Of a stretch of 64,000 bases of DNA, positions 35,297-43,522 are shown in pieces (position 1 is the stretch's first letter; every line of letters starts with the position of its first letter). A program made the position numbers and the translations under genes. This DNA comes from Leptospira venezuelensis (GTDB lineage Bacteria > Spirochaetota > Leptospiria > Leptospirales > Leptospiraceae). The stretch is taken from the NCBI RefSeq assembly GCF_002150035.1, contig NZ_NETS01000010.1, forward strand, positions 1,116,001 to 1,180,000, given 5' to 3'. The notes under the pieces were generated by a model. The model saw only the letters and a list, made by a program, of their open reading frames with translations, ran no database searches and was not told where the DNA came from.

Positions 35297-36421
35297 CTAT
35301 TCTAATAGTTCTACTTTTCCGGAAATAGGAGTGATCGAGCGGATCTTATCTTTTTTATAATCTAATTCATATAGAGTATAATTATTATAAGGTCTATATT
35401 CCTGATCTTTGGATTGTTTTACGAATTCAGGATCTCCCAAGAAATAGACGGATCCGTTTTTCACCACAGGGAAACAGCCAACAAAAGAAGAATCATATCT
35501 CTGTTTTGTTTTTAGATCTACTACTACAATGTTTCCCAATTTTCCATCTGCTCTTTCCGTGAAGGAGAGGACTTTTCCGTCAGGGCTAAAGCTTATATTG
35601 ACCTGTTCTTTGTTTTCTCTAGGTTCTTTGGACTGAGGATTTACAGGAAAAGGATAGAAAGGATCCGAGAACTTGATCAATTCTCCGGTTAAAGAAGGAA
35701 GTTTATAAAGTTTGTTTTCCTTCTCAGTTGCTACACGTACTAAAACTAGATCTTCCGCAATTGTATATACATCGGTGATCTGTGATTTTCCACTTTCTAT
35801 CCAAGCTAGAGTTTTTAATTCGGAAGTTTCGAGAGAATATTTATGGATTGGGACTCTAAGAGATTCTTCTCCATGTTCAGAGTAACGTACTTCATTACCA
35901 ATCAGTACAATATTCTTTTGATCTGGAGAGACGTAGGGTTGGTAACCTGGAAGAGATTTTATCTCCTTCTCCTTTTCATAATCGTATAAAACAGTTTCCC
36001 ATCGGTCTGCATTTTTTCTGGAGAAGATTACAATGGATTTATCTTTCAAAAATCCGCTGTTACCCGGAAAAGCATCTCTTGTTCCTTGGATTGTCTTAAC
36101 TTTAGAGTTAGCTAAGTTTAATAAATTTAGATCTTTGGAAGTTTTAAAAAGAATATAGTTCTGTTTTCTAAAAACAGGGATCCCTTTCTCTTGGGTGCCT
36201 GTATAAACCAGTCCTGTTTTTCCATTTATAGAAGAAATGGAAATAAGTCTTAGGATGCCTTTATCCTCTTGTACTGCATATACAGGACTCATAAAAGAAA
36301 CAGGAGTAGGAGTGACTGAGAAAATTGGATTTTGTAAGATAGATATAATAAAGATGGATCCGAGAATTCGGAAGAGCGCAAGTTTCAGAAATTTATTTTT
36401 ATATGTATCCTTCACTTGCAT
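35297..36421 (-). CDS. Exported protein with TolB-like beta-propeller repeats
   Basis: A 374-residue protein with an N-terminal hydrophobic segment (LALFRILGSIFIISILQNPIF) acting as signal peptide or anchor, then about 330 residues of repeated four-strand blades. Blade ends such as PYVSPDQKNIVLIG and NISFSPDGKVLSFTE carry the SPDG/SPDQ motif of TolB/WD40-like propellers. No enzyme motif is seen; probably a periplasmic binding or scaffold protein. It is alone on the minus strand with an 84-base gap to acyP. Confidence 0.8.
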   Translation of the reverse strand: MQVKDTYKNKFLKLALFRILGSIFIISILQNPIFSVTPTPVSFMSPVYAVQEDKGILRLISISSINGKTGLVYTGTQEKGIPVFRKQNYILFKTSKDLNLLNLANSKVKTIQGTRDAFPGNSGFLKDKSIVIFSRKNADRWETVLYDYEKEKEIKSLPGYQPYVSPDQKNIVLIGNEVRYSEHGEESLRVPIHKYSLETSELKTLAWIESGKSQITDVYTIAEDLVLVRVATEKENKLYKLPSLTGELIKFSDPFYPFPVNPQSKEPRENKEQVNISFSPDGKVLSFTERADGKLGNIVVVDLKTKQRYDSSFVGCFPVVKNGSVYFLGDPEFVKQSKDQEYRPYNNYTLYELDYKKDKIRSITPISGKVELLE

Positions 36422-36505
36422 ACAGTCATTCTCCGAAAAAAACCAGGTTTCGTCAGTAAAATTTATCCGATCAAAGCGGATCGGTCTCCCAAAGGGGATA
36501 TTAGA

Positions 36506-36793
36506 TTAACGTTTGATCTCGAAAGTCCTAAACGTACCTTTAGCATCTTCCCAGTGGATTGTAGCTTCCGTTACTTTTGCTTTAGAAGGTCCTCTTTGAA
36601 CTGCTTTGTATAAATCTTCGATAAAAACTTTGTCTCCTTCCACCACTACTTCTACTTCTCCAGTTGGAAGATTCATAGTGTAACCTTTCAGTCGGCATTC
36701 TTGCGCTCTTTGTAGCACAAAATATCTAAAACCAACTCCCTGTACGGTTCCTCGGATCCTAATTTTTGCTCTAGATTCGTTTTTTGCAGCCAT
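36506..36793 (-). CDS. acyP: Acylphosphatase
   Basis: A small enzyme (95 residues) that hydrolyses acyl phosphates such as 1,3-bisphosphoglycerate and carbamoyl phosphate. The signature IRGTVQGVGFRYFV holds the phosphate-binding Arg and the later MNLPTGEVEVVVEG holds the catalytic Asn. Length and motif order are standard. It is 37 bases downstream of the truncated globin gene, on the same strand as globin and rppH. Confidence 0.93.
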   Translation of the reverse strand: MAAKNESRAKIRIRGTVQGVGFRYFVLQRAQECRLKGYTMNLPTGEVEVVVEGDKVFIEDLYKAVQRGPSKAKVTEATIHWEDAKGTFRTFEIKR

Positions 36794-36830
36794 TCAGTTA
36801 TTGGAACTCCTACAACTAAATTATACTCCC

Positions 36831-37259
36831 TCATTCTTGAGAAGAAGCCTTATTTACCATCCAGGAGGAGAAATCCTGCAAAAACTGCCAAAGTATCTCT
36901 TTAGATTCTTCGTCTGCTTCCCAATCTTTTATCGCCTTGCGGTAACAGGAAAGCCAGACCCTTCTTGCTTTTTCGTCGATCGGAAATGGAAGATGTCTAG
37001 CTCTCATTTTTGGAGGCCCATATTTTTGAACATAATAGGGCGGACCTCCGAGAACTTGCACCATAAAGTCAGCTGACTTTACTTTGCTCTCTTCTAAATC
37101 TTCCGGAAACATTCCACGAATTTCGCTGACAGCTATTTGATCATAGAAAACAGAAACAAGTTCCCTAATGGAATCTTCTCCAACCTTTGAGAACAATTCT
37201 CTAAGACGAGGACTGGGAGGAGGAGGTCCTCCAGGTGGAGTATAAAATGTTGCACTCAT
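36831..37259 (-). CDS. Truncated haemoglobin, group II (TrHbO-like)
   Basis: A 2/2-fold globin (142 residues) binding haem and oxygen or other small ligands. The proximal F8 histidine is H89 in RARHLPFPI, the group II G8 tryptophan is W102 (ARRVWLSCYRKAI), and Y39 stands at B10 (VSVFYDQI). The GGPPYYVQKYGPPKM loop is typical of group II. A Pro-rich N-terminal stretch (YTPPGGPPPPSP) precedes the fold. Its ATG overlaps the rppH stop by four bases, so the two are coupled. It could buffer oxygen or scavenge nitric oxide. Confidence 0.92.
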   Translation of the reverse strand: MSATFYTPPGGPPPPSPRLRELFSKVGEDSIRELVSVFYDQIAVSEIRGMFPEDLEESKVKSADFMVQVLGGPPYYVQKYGPPKMRARHLPFPIDEKARRVWLSCYRKAIKDWEADEESKEILWQFLQDFSSWMVNKASSQE

Positions 37260-37741
37260 CTAGAAGGTCCCTTCTTCATAAAATCTAAGATCTTAGGTTC
37301 GAACTCTTGTACTAGTTGTTGATACACATCTTTTTTAAAGGAGACTACGGTCGAAAGGCATTCTTGAAATGGAATGAATCTAACTCTTTCAAACTCTTGC
37401 TCATGAGCAGTTAGATTGCAGTCTTCTGCTTTACCATTCCAGTATAGAAGATACCATTTTTGGGTTTGGCCTTTATACTTTTTTAGATTTGAGCTTAAAT
37501 GTAAGGACTCAGGGAAATCATAATTGATCCAACTTGGATATTCATAGATGATCTCAGCATCTTGGATGCCTACTTCTTCTAAAAGTTCTCTTTGAGCTGC
37601 TATGTTAGGATCTTCTCCATCATCAATTCCACCTTGAGGAAACTGCCAAGAGCCTTTAAAATTTAGTCTTTCTCCTACTAAAACCTCTCCCTTAGAGTTG
37701 AAGACTACCATTCCCACGTTCTTTCTATACGGTTTGTCCAT
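37256..37741 (-). CDS. rppH: RNA pyrophosphohydrolase (Nudix)
   Basis: A 161-residue Nudix hydrolase that removes pyrophosphate from the 5' end of transcripts, or hydrolyses diadenosine polyphosphates, and so starts mRNA decay. The Nudix box GGIDDGEDPNIAAQRELLEE spans about 37-57. The start YRKNVGMVVFN and the GSWQFPQGGID loop are those of RppH. The globin gene follows with a four-base overlap and acylphosphatase after it, forming a compact minus-strand cluster. Confidence 0.9.
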   Translation of the reverse strand: MDKPYRKNVGMVVFNSKGEVLVGERLNFKGSWQFPQGGIDDGEDPNIAAQRELLEEVGIQDAEIIYEYPSWINYDFPESLHLSSNLKKYKGQTQKWYLLYWNGKAEDCNLTAHEQEFERVRFIPFQECLSTVVSFKKDVYQQLVQEFEPKILDFMKKGPSR

Positions 37742-37914
37742 CTTAGTAGAGATTTACATCATATATGCGATAGACAAGCCTATAAAAAATTTGGACCTAA
37801 AGTAATACGCATTTAGTAGAAAAACATGATAAATCAATTGCGGATGGACAAAGAGAGGCCATCAGATTCTTTGGATTAATATTCCGATTCCAATAGGTGG
37901 ATGTGTTTCTTACG
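37742..37914. other. Divergent intergenic region, rppH / SET gene
   Basis: 173 A+T-rich bases that must hold the promoters of the rppH cluster and of the SET gene. I see no strong -35/-10 pair, palindrome or RNA gene. A 17-codon ATG frame at about 37826 has no ribosome site and is not called. Confidence 0.4.
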
Positions 37915-38346
37915 ATGTCGGTCAGATATAAAATTCGCAGACCTCAAGTATTTTCAGAGAAGGATTTCGAAATTAGGGAATCCGAGATACCCGGAATCGG
38001 AATGGGGTTATTCTCCAGACAAGACTTAGTCAAAGGTGATACGGTAGGATTTTATACCGGTAGAGTACTTAACGATAAGTCTGCGAACTCCGCTAAATAC
38101 TGTGAGTCTAAATATTTACTTTGGATCTGTAAAGATCATTGGATCTACGGAGAAGGTAAAGAGTCCAATTATACTCGTTATATCAATCATAGCTCTAAGC
38201 CGAATGTAAAATTAGTAGTGTCCACTCGTTGGAAGACTGCAAGATTCGAAGCAATGCGCAAGATCAAAGCCGGCGAAGAATTGTTCTTCGATTATGGAGA
38301 CGAATACTGGATCCATATAGACATATCTCCTGTTGAGCAGAACTAA
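37915..38346 (+). CDS. SET-domain protein (lysine methyltransferase-like)
   Basis: A 143-residue SET domain of the type that methylates protein lysines with S-adenosylmethionine. All core motifs are present: the N-terminal GIGMGLFS loop, RYINHSSKPNV (the pseudoknot, with Ser where eukaryotic enzymes often have Cys), and GEELFFDYG with the catalytic Tyr. No pre-SET or zinc-binding post-SET region exists, as in other bacterial SET proteins. The target is unknown. GTG at 37897 would add six residues. Its stop codon sits in the loop of a terminator-like hairpin. Confidence 0.88.
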   Translation: MSVRYKIRRPQVFSEKDFEIRESEIPGIGMGLFSRQDLVKGDTVGFYTGRVLNDKSANSAKYCESKYLLWICKDHWIYGEGKESNYTRYINHSSKPNVKLVVSTRWKTARFEAMRKIKAGEELFFDYGDEYWIHIDISPVEQN

Positions 38347-38356
38347 GTTCTGCTTT
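38336..38356 (+). terminator. Hairpin terminator spanning the SET stop codon
   Basis: AGCAGAAC and GTTCTGCT are perfect 8-base arms whose three-base loop is the TAA stop codon itself; TTT follows partly (CTTTG). The short T-run makes it a weak intrinsic terminator. Confidence 0.5.
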
Positions 38357-38491
38357 GACGCCATCAATATCCGTTTAACAACGAATAGCACATTTTTTTT
38401 CCCATAAGAAACAAAAAGTTTCAGTGATCGTTCATTAATTTTATCTCTATTTCCCGCAAAGAGTTGGATTCCCTTTAAACAATAAGGAATA

Positions 38492-41020
38492 TTGGAACCT
38501 GGGGGCGCGGTTCTGAATTTATTATCCGACATAAAGAACAGCGGAAGAGCTCCCTATATCGAAAATAAGGCGCTGCCTTATTGGACTTGGATCCTTCCGT
38601 TAATCCTATTTCATTTCGCTTCCAAGGCATCTCTAGCCTTCCAAGTGGATACAGGGATCTCCATATCTTATCTTCCTATTCCTGTTGGTATTATATTATG
38701 TTTTTGGTGGGGGCCGGCACGCACGTTACCCGCAATGTATGCAAACGCATTGTTCAGCGCCAATCTTTGGGGACTTCACGATGTGGATAAATATCCAGTC
38801 TATTGTCTCTGGGAAGTTTTAGCCGTCGGAATTTCCTGGCTCTTTTTCATCAAATGGAGAAAGGGAAAACCTTGGATACCGGATCTAAGGGAGACCGTAC
38901 GATTTTTACTTTGGGTAGCCTTTCCTGCTGCAATATGTAACGGATTTTTAGTCGTGGGGGGACTTGTTCTATTCGGGGATCTGTCTCAGGATAAATGGAT
39001 CGCATCTACCTTATCCGGGCTAGTCGCTACACTATTCGATACATTAAGCGTTTCAGTTCCAATACTGTTATGGGTAACACCTTGGATGGAATTCAGAGGA
39101 TGGGCAAGGACAGAAGGTTCCTGGGAAACTAGAGAGACAAGCTGGGATAGAACTAGACTTAGGAACCTAAAACCAAAAAAGATCGCAGAAATTATCTTAG
39201 TATTTTTACTCTGCGGAGTTTTCGCTGCAATCATTCCTTCCTTAGAATACTGGTTTGTCTTTGCGTTATTTGTTCTTTGGGCAGCATTAAGATACGGGAT
39301 CACTATGGCCTTGACAGCCAATATTTGGGTACAGATGGTCACCTTGGTATTTCCTGCGTTATTCGGTCGTTCTGAACATTACCAATGGTTTAAAGACGAT
39401 AAAGAACTTATTTTTTTAGTTAACTTAGGTATCTTATGCGTAGTCGCTTTGATCACAGGAAGAGCCACAAGTGATTCCAGAAAAGAGTTACAAAAAAGAA
39501 GAAGGATAGAAGGTAAACTTCTACAGAGTAGAGAACAATACCGAAAATTTTTCGAAGAAAATCTTTCTGCAAATTTTATCACAGACAGTTCCGGAAATAT
39601 TTTAGCGGCCAATTCTTCTTTTCTGAAAATGTTCGGAATAGGAACACAATCGGAAGCTTCTCTCAAAAATTTTGCAGATCTTTTTCCATCTTACGATGAT
39701 TATTCTTTTTTCTTACAGAAGATACAGATCAATTTTAGATTAGAAACTCACGAAGAATTTTTTCAGGATAAGAATGGGTTTCCTATTCATACAACTGGAA
39801 ATTATTTCGCAACATTCAATAAATCGGGAAGTATAGATTCTATTCGCGGATATCTATTAGATGACACTCTTCGTCGCAAATTAGAAGATCAGTTGATCGA
39901 ATCTAAAAAATTAGAAACGATCGGAACTTTAGCAGGTGGGATCGCTCACGATTTTAATAATATTCTACAGATCATCTCTGGGTACGCGACCAAAATGCAA
40001 TTGGAATCTTCCAAATTCGCTTCCCTCATGGACATGTCCCGTTCTATCAATGCCGCTGCTGCAAGAGGAGCAATTATAGTTCGCAGACTTCTTTCTTTAG
40101 CCAGAAAAGGAGGGGGCGGGTTTAAGACGATCTTAGCCGACCAATTGATAAATGAAACAGTTGATCTTTTGGTGCCTACTTTCTCCGAAAAAATTAAATT
40201 CAGAAAAGAATGTAAAGAAGGACTTCCTACAATCGTAGGAGATTATTCCCAGTTGGAGCAAGTGCTTATTAATCTTTGTCTGAATGCAAGAGATGCACTT
40301 CCGGAAGGAGGAGAGATCTCTATACGTGCGTTTGGAGTACAGGGTGCAAATATTAGGGAGTCTTTTCCTCTTTCCGAACCTGCAGAATATCTTTGCATAG
40401 AAGTTTCGGATAACGGAGAAGGGATGAGTGAAGAAACCAGAAAAAGAATCTTTGAACCGTTTTTTACTACAAAGACAAAAAACCAAGGAAGCGGGCTTGG
40501 ACTGTCTATGGTCTATGGGATTATGCAAAACCATGAAGGAATGGTGCAGGTAAGTTCCGAATTAAGAATGGGCACTAGTATTCGATTGTTCTTTCCAGTT
40601 ACAAAAAGTAAAACTTCTAACTTTGTAGAACACACTGGAAAAGGTCCTCAAACTTCAACAGGTATCATGTTGGTAGTAGAAGAATCTCCTTATTTGTCGG
40701 AAATCCTACAAGACCAAATGTTGGCTCTCGGCTTCAGGTTGATTAGTGCAGACAGCGCTAAAAAGGCTCAAGAAATATTAAACAAGTTTAAATCTAATAC
40801 AGTTTTAACAGTGATCGATCTAGATTTTGAACATCTTTCTACTTTAGAATTTTTGGAAACAATCAAGAAAGAATGTCCCGATTTGAAAATTTTTGTCTCA
40901 GGAACTGATTTCTCGAATGAAACCAAGGAAAAACTTTCTGCACTTGGAGTTAATGAACTTCTGGAAAAACCCTATAAGATCAGAGATCTAATAGAATTCT
41001 TCTACACAAAAAGTTTTTAG
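38492..41020 (+). CDS. Hybrid sensor histidine kinase: MASE1, PAS, HisKA, HATPase, receiver
   Basis: A membrane sensor kinase (842 residues). Ten or so helices form a MASE1-like sensor (about 25-320). A PAS domain follows (about 350-455). The phospho-acceptor is in LAGGIAHDFNNILQ (His near 486), then a HATPase domain with NLCLNARDAL and GSGLGLSMVYGI (about 590-710). A C-terminal receiver (about 725-842) has its Asp in VIDLDFEH and Lys in LEKPY, but the usual acidic pair is Glu-Glu (VVEES). TTG at 38492 follows AAGGAATA, an adequate ribosome site. No partner regulator is adjacent. Confidence 0.87.
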   Translation: MEPGGAVLNLLSDIKNSGRAPYIENKALPYWTWILPLILFHFASKASLAFQVDTGISISYLPIPVGIILCFWWGPARTLPAMYANALFSANLWGLHDVDKYPVYCLWEVLAVGISWLFFIKWRKGKPWIPDLRETVRFLLWVAFPAAICNGFLVVGGLVLFGDLSQDKWIASTLSGLVATLFDTLSVSVPILLWVTPWMEFRGWARTEGSWETRETSWDRTRLRNLKPKKIAEIILVFLLCGVFAAIIPSLEYWFVFALFVLWAALRYGITMALTANIWVQMVTLVFPALFGRSEHYQWFKDDKELIFLVNLGILCVVALITGRATSDSRKELQKRRRIEGKLLQSREQYRKFFEENLSANFITDSSGNILAANSSFLKMFGIGTQSEASLKNFADLFPSYDDYSFFLQKIQINFRLETHEEFFQDKNGFPIHTTGNYFATFNKSGSIDSIRGYLLDDTLRRKLEDQLIESKKLETIGTLAGGIAHDFNNILQIISGYATKMQLESSKFASLMDMSRSINAAAARGAIIVRRLLSLARKGGGGFKTILADQLINETVDLLVPTFSEKIKFRKECKEGLPTIVGDYSQLEQVLINLCLNARDALPEGGEISIRAFGVQGANIRESFPLSEPAEYLCIEVSDNGEGMSEETRKRIFEPFFTTKTKNQGSGLGLSMVYGIMQNHEGMVQVSSELRMGTSIRLFFPVTKSKTSNFVEHTGKGPQTSTGIMLVVEESPYLSEILQDQMLALGFRLISADSAKKAQEILNKFKSNTVLTVIDLDFEHLSTLEFLETIKKECPDLKIFVSGTDFSNETKEKLSALGVNELLEKPYKIRDLIEFFYTKSF

Positions 41021-41021
41021 A

Positions 41022-42044
41022 TTAGGCAGCATTCTTAAAGAAAAATGCGAAGCCTTGGACTAGATCGTAAATCGCAGGTAGCTGAGCCAGAGAAATTCCA
41101 ACATCTCCATGAGAGATCAAAGGTGTTAATACCAATTTTGATTTTTTGCTAGGAAGATTTTCTTTTAAGATCACAGCTTCTTTAGCAGGAACTACATTGT
41201 CTCCCAACCCATGAACGATAGAAACATGGCAATCTAAAAGATGTAGTTTATCTTTTACTTGTAACTCTTGTAAGAATGAGCTTTGGGATCCTGCATTTGT
41301 TACGATCTCTTTCCAGATCTTTTCTCTAAAACTTTTATCTTCTCGAAGCTTAAAGAATATTTCTTTATTTTCGATGCTGATATTTTCTAAAACAGCAGGA
41401 AGTTCCAAGTTTTCTCTGGAAAAACTTCCGTCCAAAACACATGCCTTTAATGCGAATTCCAATTCTTGGTTTTCAGATTTGAGAGCATACTTTACAAAAT
41501 TGTAAAGAAGGATCATTCTTCCATACTCATCCCCCTCATCTGAAGTCATCACATAATCCAAAGTAGATTGGACGTCACAGTAGGCACCGATCGTAAGAAT
41601 GGAAGAGATCTTTTTCCCTACTTCAGGGTCGGAAGCAGCAATCAGTCCCATACTTCCGGAAAAGGAAGGAGCGATATAAGAAAGTTTTTGGTCCGGACAA
41701 TATTCTTTATTGGAAGAGATATGAAGTATCAGTTCTTTTATCTTCTCAACAGTCTCTTTTCGAATTCGGAATTGAGTAACTTCTACTAGTAAAGGAGAAA
41801 TCACTGTATATCCTACTGCTGCAGCAGATCTGCAAACTGCCGCGAATCTTGGGTCCTTATTTCCTAAGTAAGCCAATCCATTAACTGCCAAAATGGTTCC
41901 GCAGGATTTTCCTTTCGGAGTATAAAGGATCGCAGGAATTTCAAACTTCTCCGTTTTAACAGTTATCTCTTGTTCTGAGACTTTAGGAGGATTCGGTAAT
42001 TGGCAATGAAGAGCGAATTTAGCCGCCTTCCAGAAATATTTCAT
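41022..42044 (-). CDS. Alpha/beta hydrolase
   Basis: A 340-residue alpha/beta-fold hydrolase with no signal peptide. The candidate nucleophile lies in APSFSGSMGL, where a Ser replaces the usual first Gly of the GxSxG elbow; the acid is in HGLGDNVVPA and the His in SHGDVG. An oxyanion-type segment AVNGLAYLG precedes them. Esterase, lipase or dienelactone hydrolase activity is possible. ATG at 42044 is preferred to TTG at 42056. Its stop is one base from the hybrid kinase stop, so the two converge without a spacer. Confidence 0.82.
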   Translation of the reverse strand: MKYFWKAAKFALHCQLPNPPKVSEQEITVKTEKFEIPAILYTPKGKSCGTILAVNGLAYLGNKDPRFAAVCRSAAAVGYTVISPLLVEVTQFRIRKETVEKIKELILHISSNKEYCPDQKLSYIAPSFSGSMGLIAASDPEVGKKISSILTIGAYCDVQSTLDYVMTSDEGDEYGRMILLYNFVKYALKSENQELEFALKACVLDGSFSRENLELPAVLENISIENKEIFFKLREDKSFREKIWKEIVTNAGSQSSFLQELQVKDKLHLLDCHVSIVHGLGDNVVPAKEAVILKENLPSKKSKLVLTPLISHGDVGISLAQLPAIYDLVQGFAFFFKNAA

Positions 42045-42399
42045 ATTTGTATCCAATCCCGAACTTGTTAAGATCGGATAACAATTTTATGACGATTTGA
42101 AATGTCGGGGAACAGTCGGGCGACTCACTCGCTTCGCTCGTGACCGCGCTCTACGCTTCAATCCGCTTCGCTTTGATTTCCGCTACGATCGCTGTCGCTT
42201 AGTAAATCAATATTTTCCCGCGGAACGTGGAATCCAGATTCCGTGCATGAGTTACTTGGAATACAGAATCTATGTTCCGAACCCCGGTAACCAATATTCC
42301 GCAAATCAACCAATCGAAATGGCGAATTCTACTTTGCATGTATTTTCACGAATCTCATTCTCCGAGAAAAAAATCACATGATCACATTAGGGTATTTAA
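42045..42399. other. Divergent intergenic region with CGCT-rich element
   Basis: 355 non-coding bases. A possible plus-strand promoter is TTGTTA (42065-42070), 17 bases, TATGAC (42088-42093). The region then holds the CGCT-rich element at 42128-42200. A 94-codon TTG frame at 42097-42381 translates that element into a run of Arg/Phe and is not credible as a gene. Confidence 0.45.
42128..42200. repeat. CGCT-rich G+C-high element
   Basis: CGCT occurs ten times in about 70 bases, with spacings of 5 to 16 bases, in a block much richer in G+C than its surroundings. It looks like a degraded tandem repeat or an intergenic repetitive element. Similar-looking CGCTTCGCTCG strings are common between genes in bacteria, so it may be one of a dispersed family. 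Confidence 0.5.
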
Positions 42400-42984
42400 A
42401 TGAAAAAAGAGCAAATAAGCAGAACCAAAATTCTGCCTGAGGACAATCTTCCATTAAGTAAGGAAGAAATCAGGCTTCTTCTAAACGCATCCAGAACTCA
42501 CGAAAATCATTATATTTGGTTTCGAATGTTATACTCTTTCGGACTTCAACTTTCCGAATTGGTTTCCTTAAGAGTGCAAGATTTGGATTGGTCCCATCAT
42601 AAAATATTGATCCATCATTCTCGAACTTTAAACCCCAGAAATCCTTCCATTCCATATTCATTACGAAGGGATCTTTGGTTTATTTCTCAGGGCAAGCAGG
42701 GGGAGGACTTTTTGTTTTCTGGCAGGATTGGCAAGCTTCGTCCCAGGACTGTTCAAAAAATGTTTTCTAAGCTAGAAGAAATGACTGGTTTGACGATTTC
42801 AGTTTTCAAGTTAAGGAGAAGTTTAGCCTCTCACCTGATCGAGGCGGGCTGGGACCTGGAAAGTATCCAGGAACAGTTAGGACTTTCGTCCCAAAAATCC
42901 CTAAAAGACTTGCTCGGTCAGAAACCCAAGCTGGCTCCGCTCAAAAAATTTCCATTGGAGGAAATTAACGGCTCAGCGGCATAA
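42400..42984 (+). CDS. Tyrosine-recombinase-fold protein lacking catalytic residues
   Basis: A 194-residue protein that aligns with the catalytic domain of XerC/XerD. LYSFGLQLSELVSL matches LYATGLRVSELVGL and SVFKLRRSLASHLIEAGWDLESIQEQLG matches the box II region in its usual spacing. Four of the catalytic positions are changed: the box I Arg is Gln (Q50), the box II His is Phe (F136), the third His is Leu (L162), and the nucleophilic Tyr is Leu (L171). The box II Arg (R139) is kept. The N-terminal SAM-like domain is absent. The frame is intact, so it is probably a domesticated DNA-binding or structural protein, not an integrase. The STAS gene follows 139 bases on. Confidence 0.8.
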   Translation: MKKEQISRTKILPEDNLPLSKEEIRLLLNASRTHENHYIWFRMLYSFGLQLSELVSLRVQDLDWSHHKILIHHSRTLNPRNPSIPYSLRRDLWFISQGKQGEDFLFSGRIGKLRPRTVQKMFSKLEEMTGLTISVFKLRRSLASHLIEAGWDLESIQEQLGLSSQKSLKDLLGQKPKLAPLKKFPLEEINGSAA

Positions 42985-43023
42985 TATTCAAAATTTAGGA
43001 TTTTCTAACTACGATAGAATAAA

Positions 43024-43059
43024 GGAGATGGGAAAAAATTCTTGTAAAACCCCATTTCC
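43024..43059 (+). terminator. Hairpin between recombinase-like and STAS genes
   Basis: GGAGATGGG and CCCATTTCC pair at eight of nine positions around an 18-base loop. No U-run follows, so it may be a leader structure of the STAS message instead. Confidence 0.35.
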
Positions 43060-43122
43060 TCACTATTTTAGTCTACGGCGAACTTTCCGTTCCCCTTTTG
43101 TAACTAAAAAAGGAAATTTTCT

Positions 43123-43500
43123 TTGTCGGAATATGATCTTATGGATCGTCGCTCGGAGCCTAGCTTGGAAATTAAAACGAAAAAAGTAGGGAAACACACC
43201 CTAGTCCAATTGGATGGCAGGCTGGATATCACACATTCGGACGAGGTAGAGGCAAAACTTCTAGACGATGTCCAAGCCGGAACAGGTGATATCGTCATTA
43301 ACTTGCAAAATATTTCTTATATATCTTCTTCCGGGATCAGGATCTTTGTTGGAATGGTCCGGGAATTAGAAAAGCAGAATCGAAAACTCAAACTCTGCAA
43401 TATCACACCTAACGTTAAAAAAGTTTTCGATGTTGTGGAATTGTTGGATCTTTTCGAAGTCTACGAAACCGAACAAGAAGCATTAGCTACCTTAAAATAA
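43123..43500 (+). CDS. STAS-domain anti-sigma factor antagonist
   Basis: A 125-residue STAS protein of the SpoIIAA/RsbV type, which when unphosphorylated pulls an anti-sigma kinase away from its sigma factor. The phospho-serine region is NISYISSSGIRIFVG. The TTG at 43123 has a good ribosome site (AAGGAAA, seven bases upstream); ATG at 43141 would remove six residues. No cognate kinase is adjacent, but two stand-alone ATPase-domain proteins (693-1427 and the start of 50431-51954) occur in the window and could be partners; that is untested. Confidence 0.9.
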   Translation: MSEYDLMDRRSEPSLEIKTKKVGKHTLVQLDGRLDITHSDEVEAKLLDDVQAGTGDIVINLQNISYISSSGIRIFVGMVRELEKQNRKLKLCNITPNVKKVFDVVELLDLFEVYETEQEALATLK

Positions 43501-43522
43501 TCAGCCGGGGGCGCTTTGTATC

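Noticed and set aside
37826..37879. 17-codon ATG frame before the SET gene
   Set aside because: No ribosome site and nothing to support translation.
42071..42088. Sequence resembling the lac operator (GGATAACAATTT)
   Set aside because: One-sided match by chance; no LacI-type gene is present.
42097..42381. A 94-codon frame across the CGCT-rich element
   Set aside because: It starts at TTG without a ribosome site, and its first 40 residues are just the CGCT repeats read as Arg/Phe/Asp.
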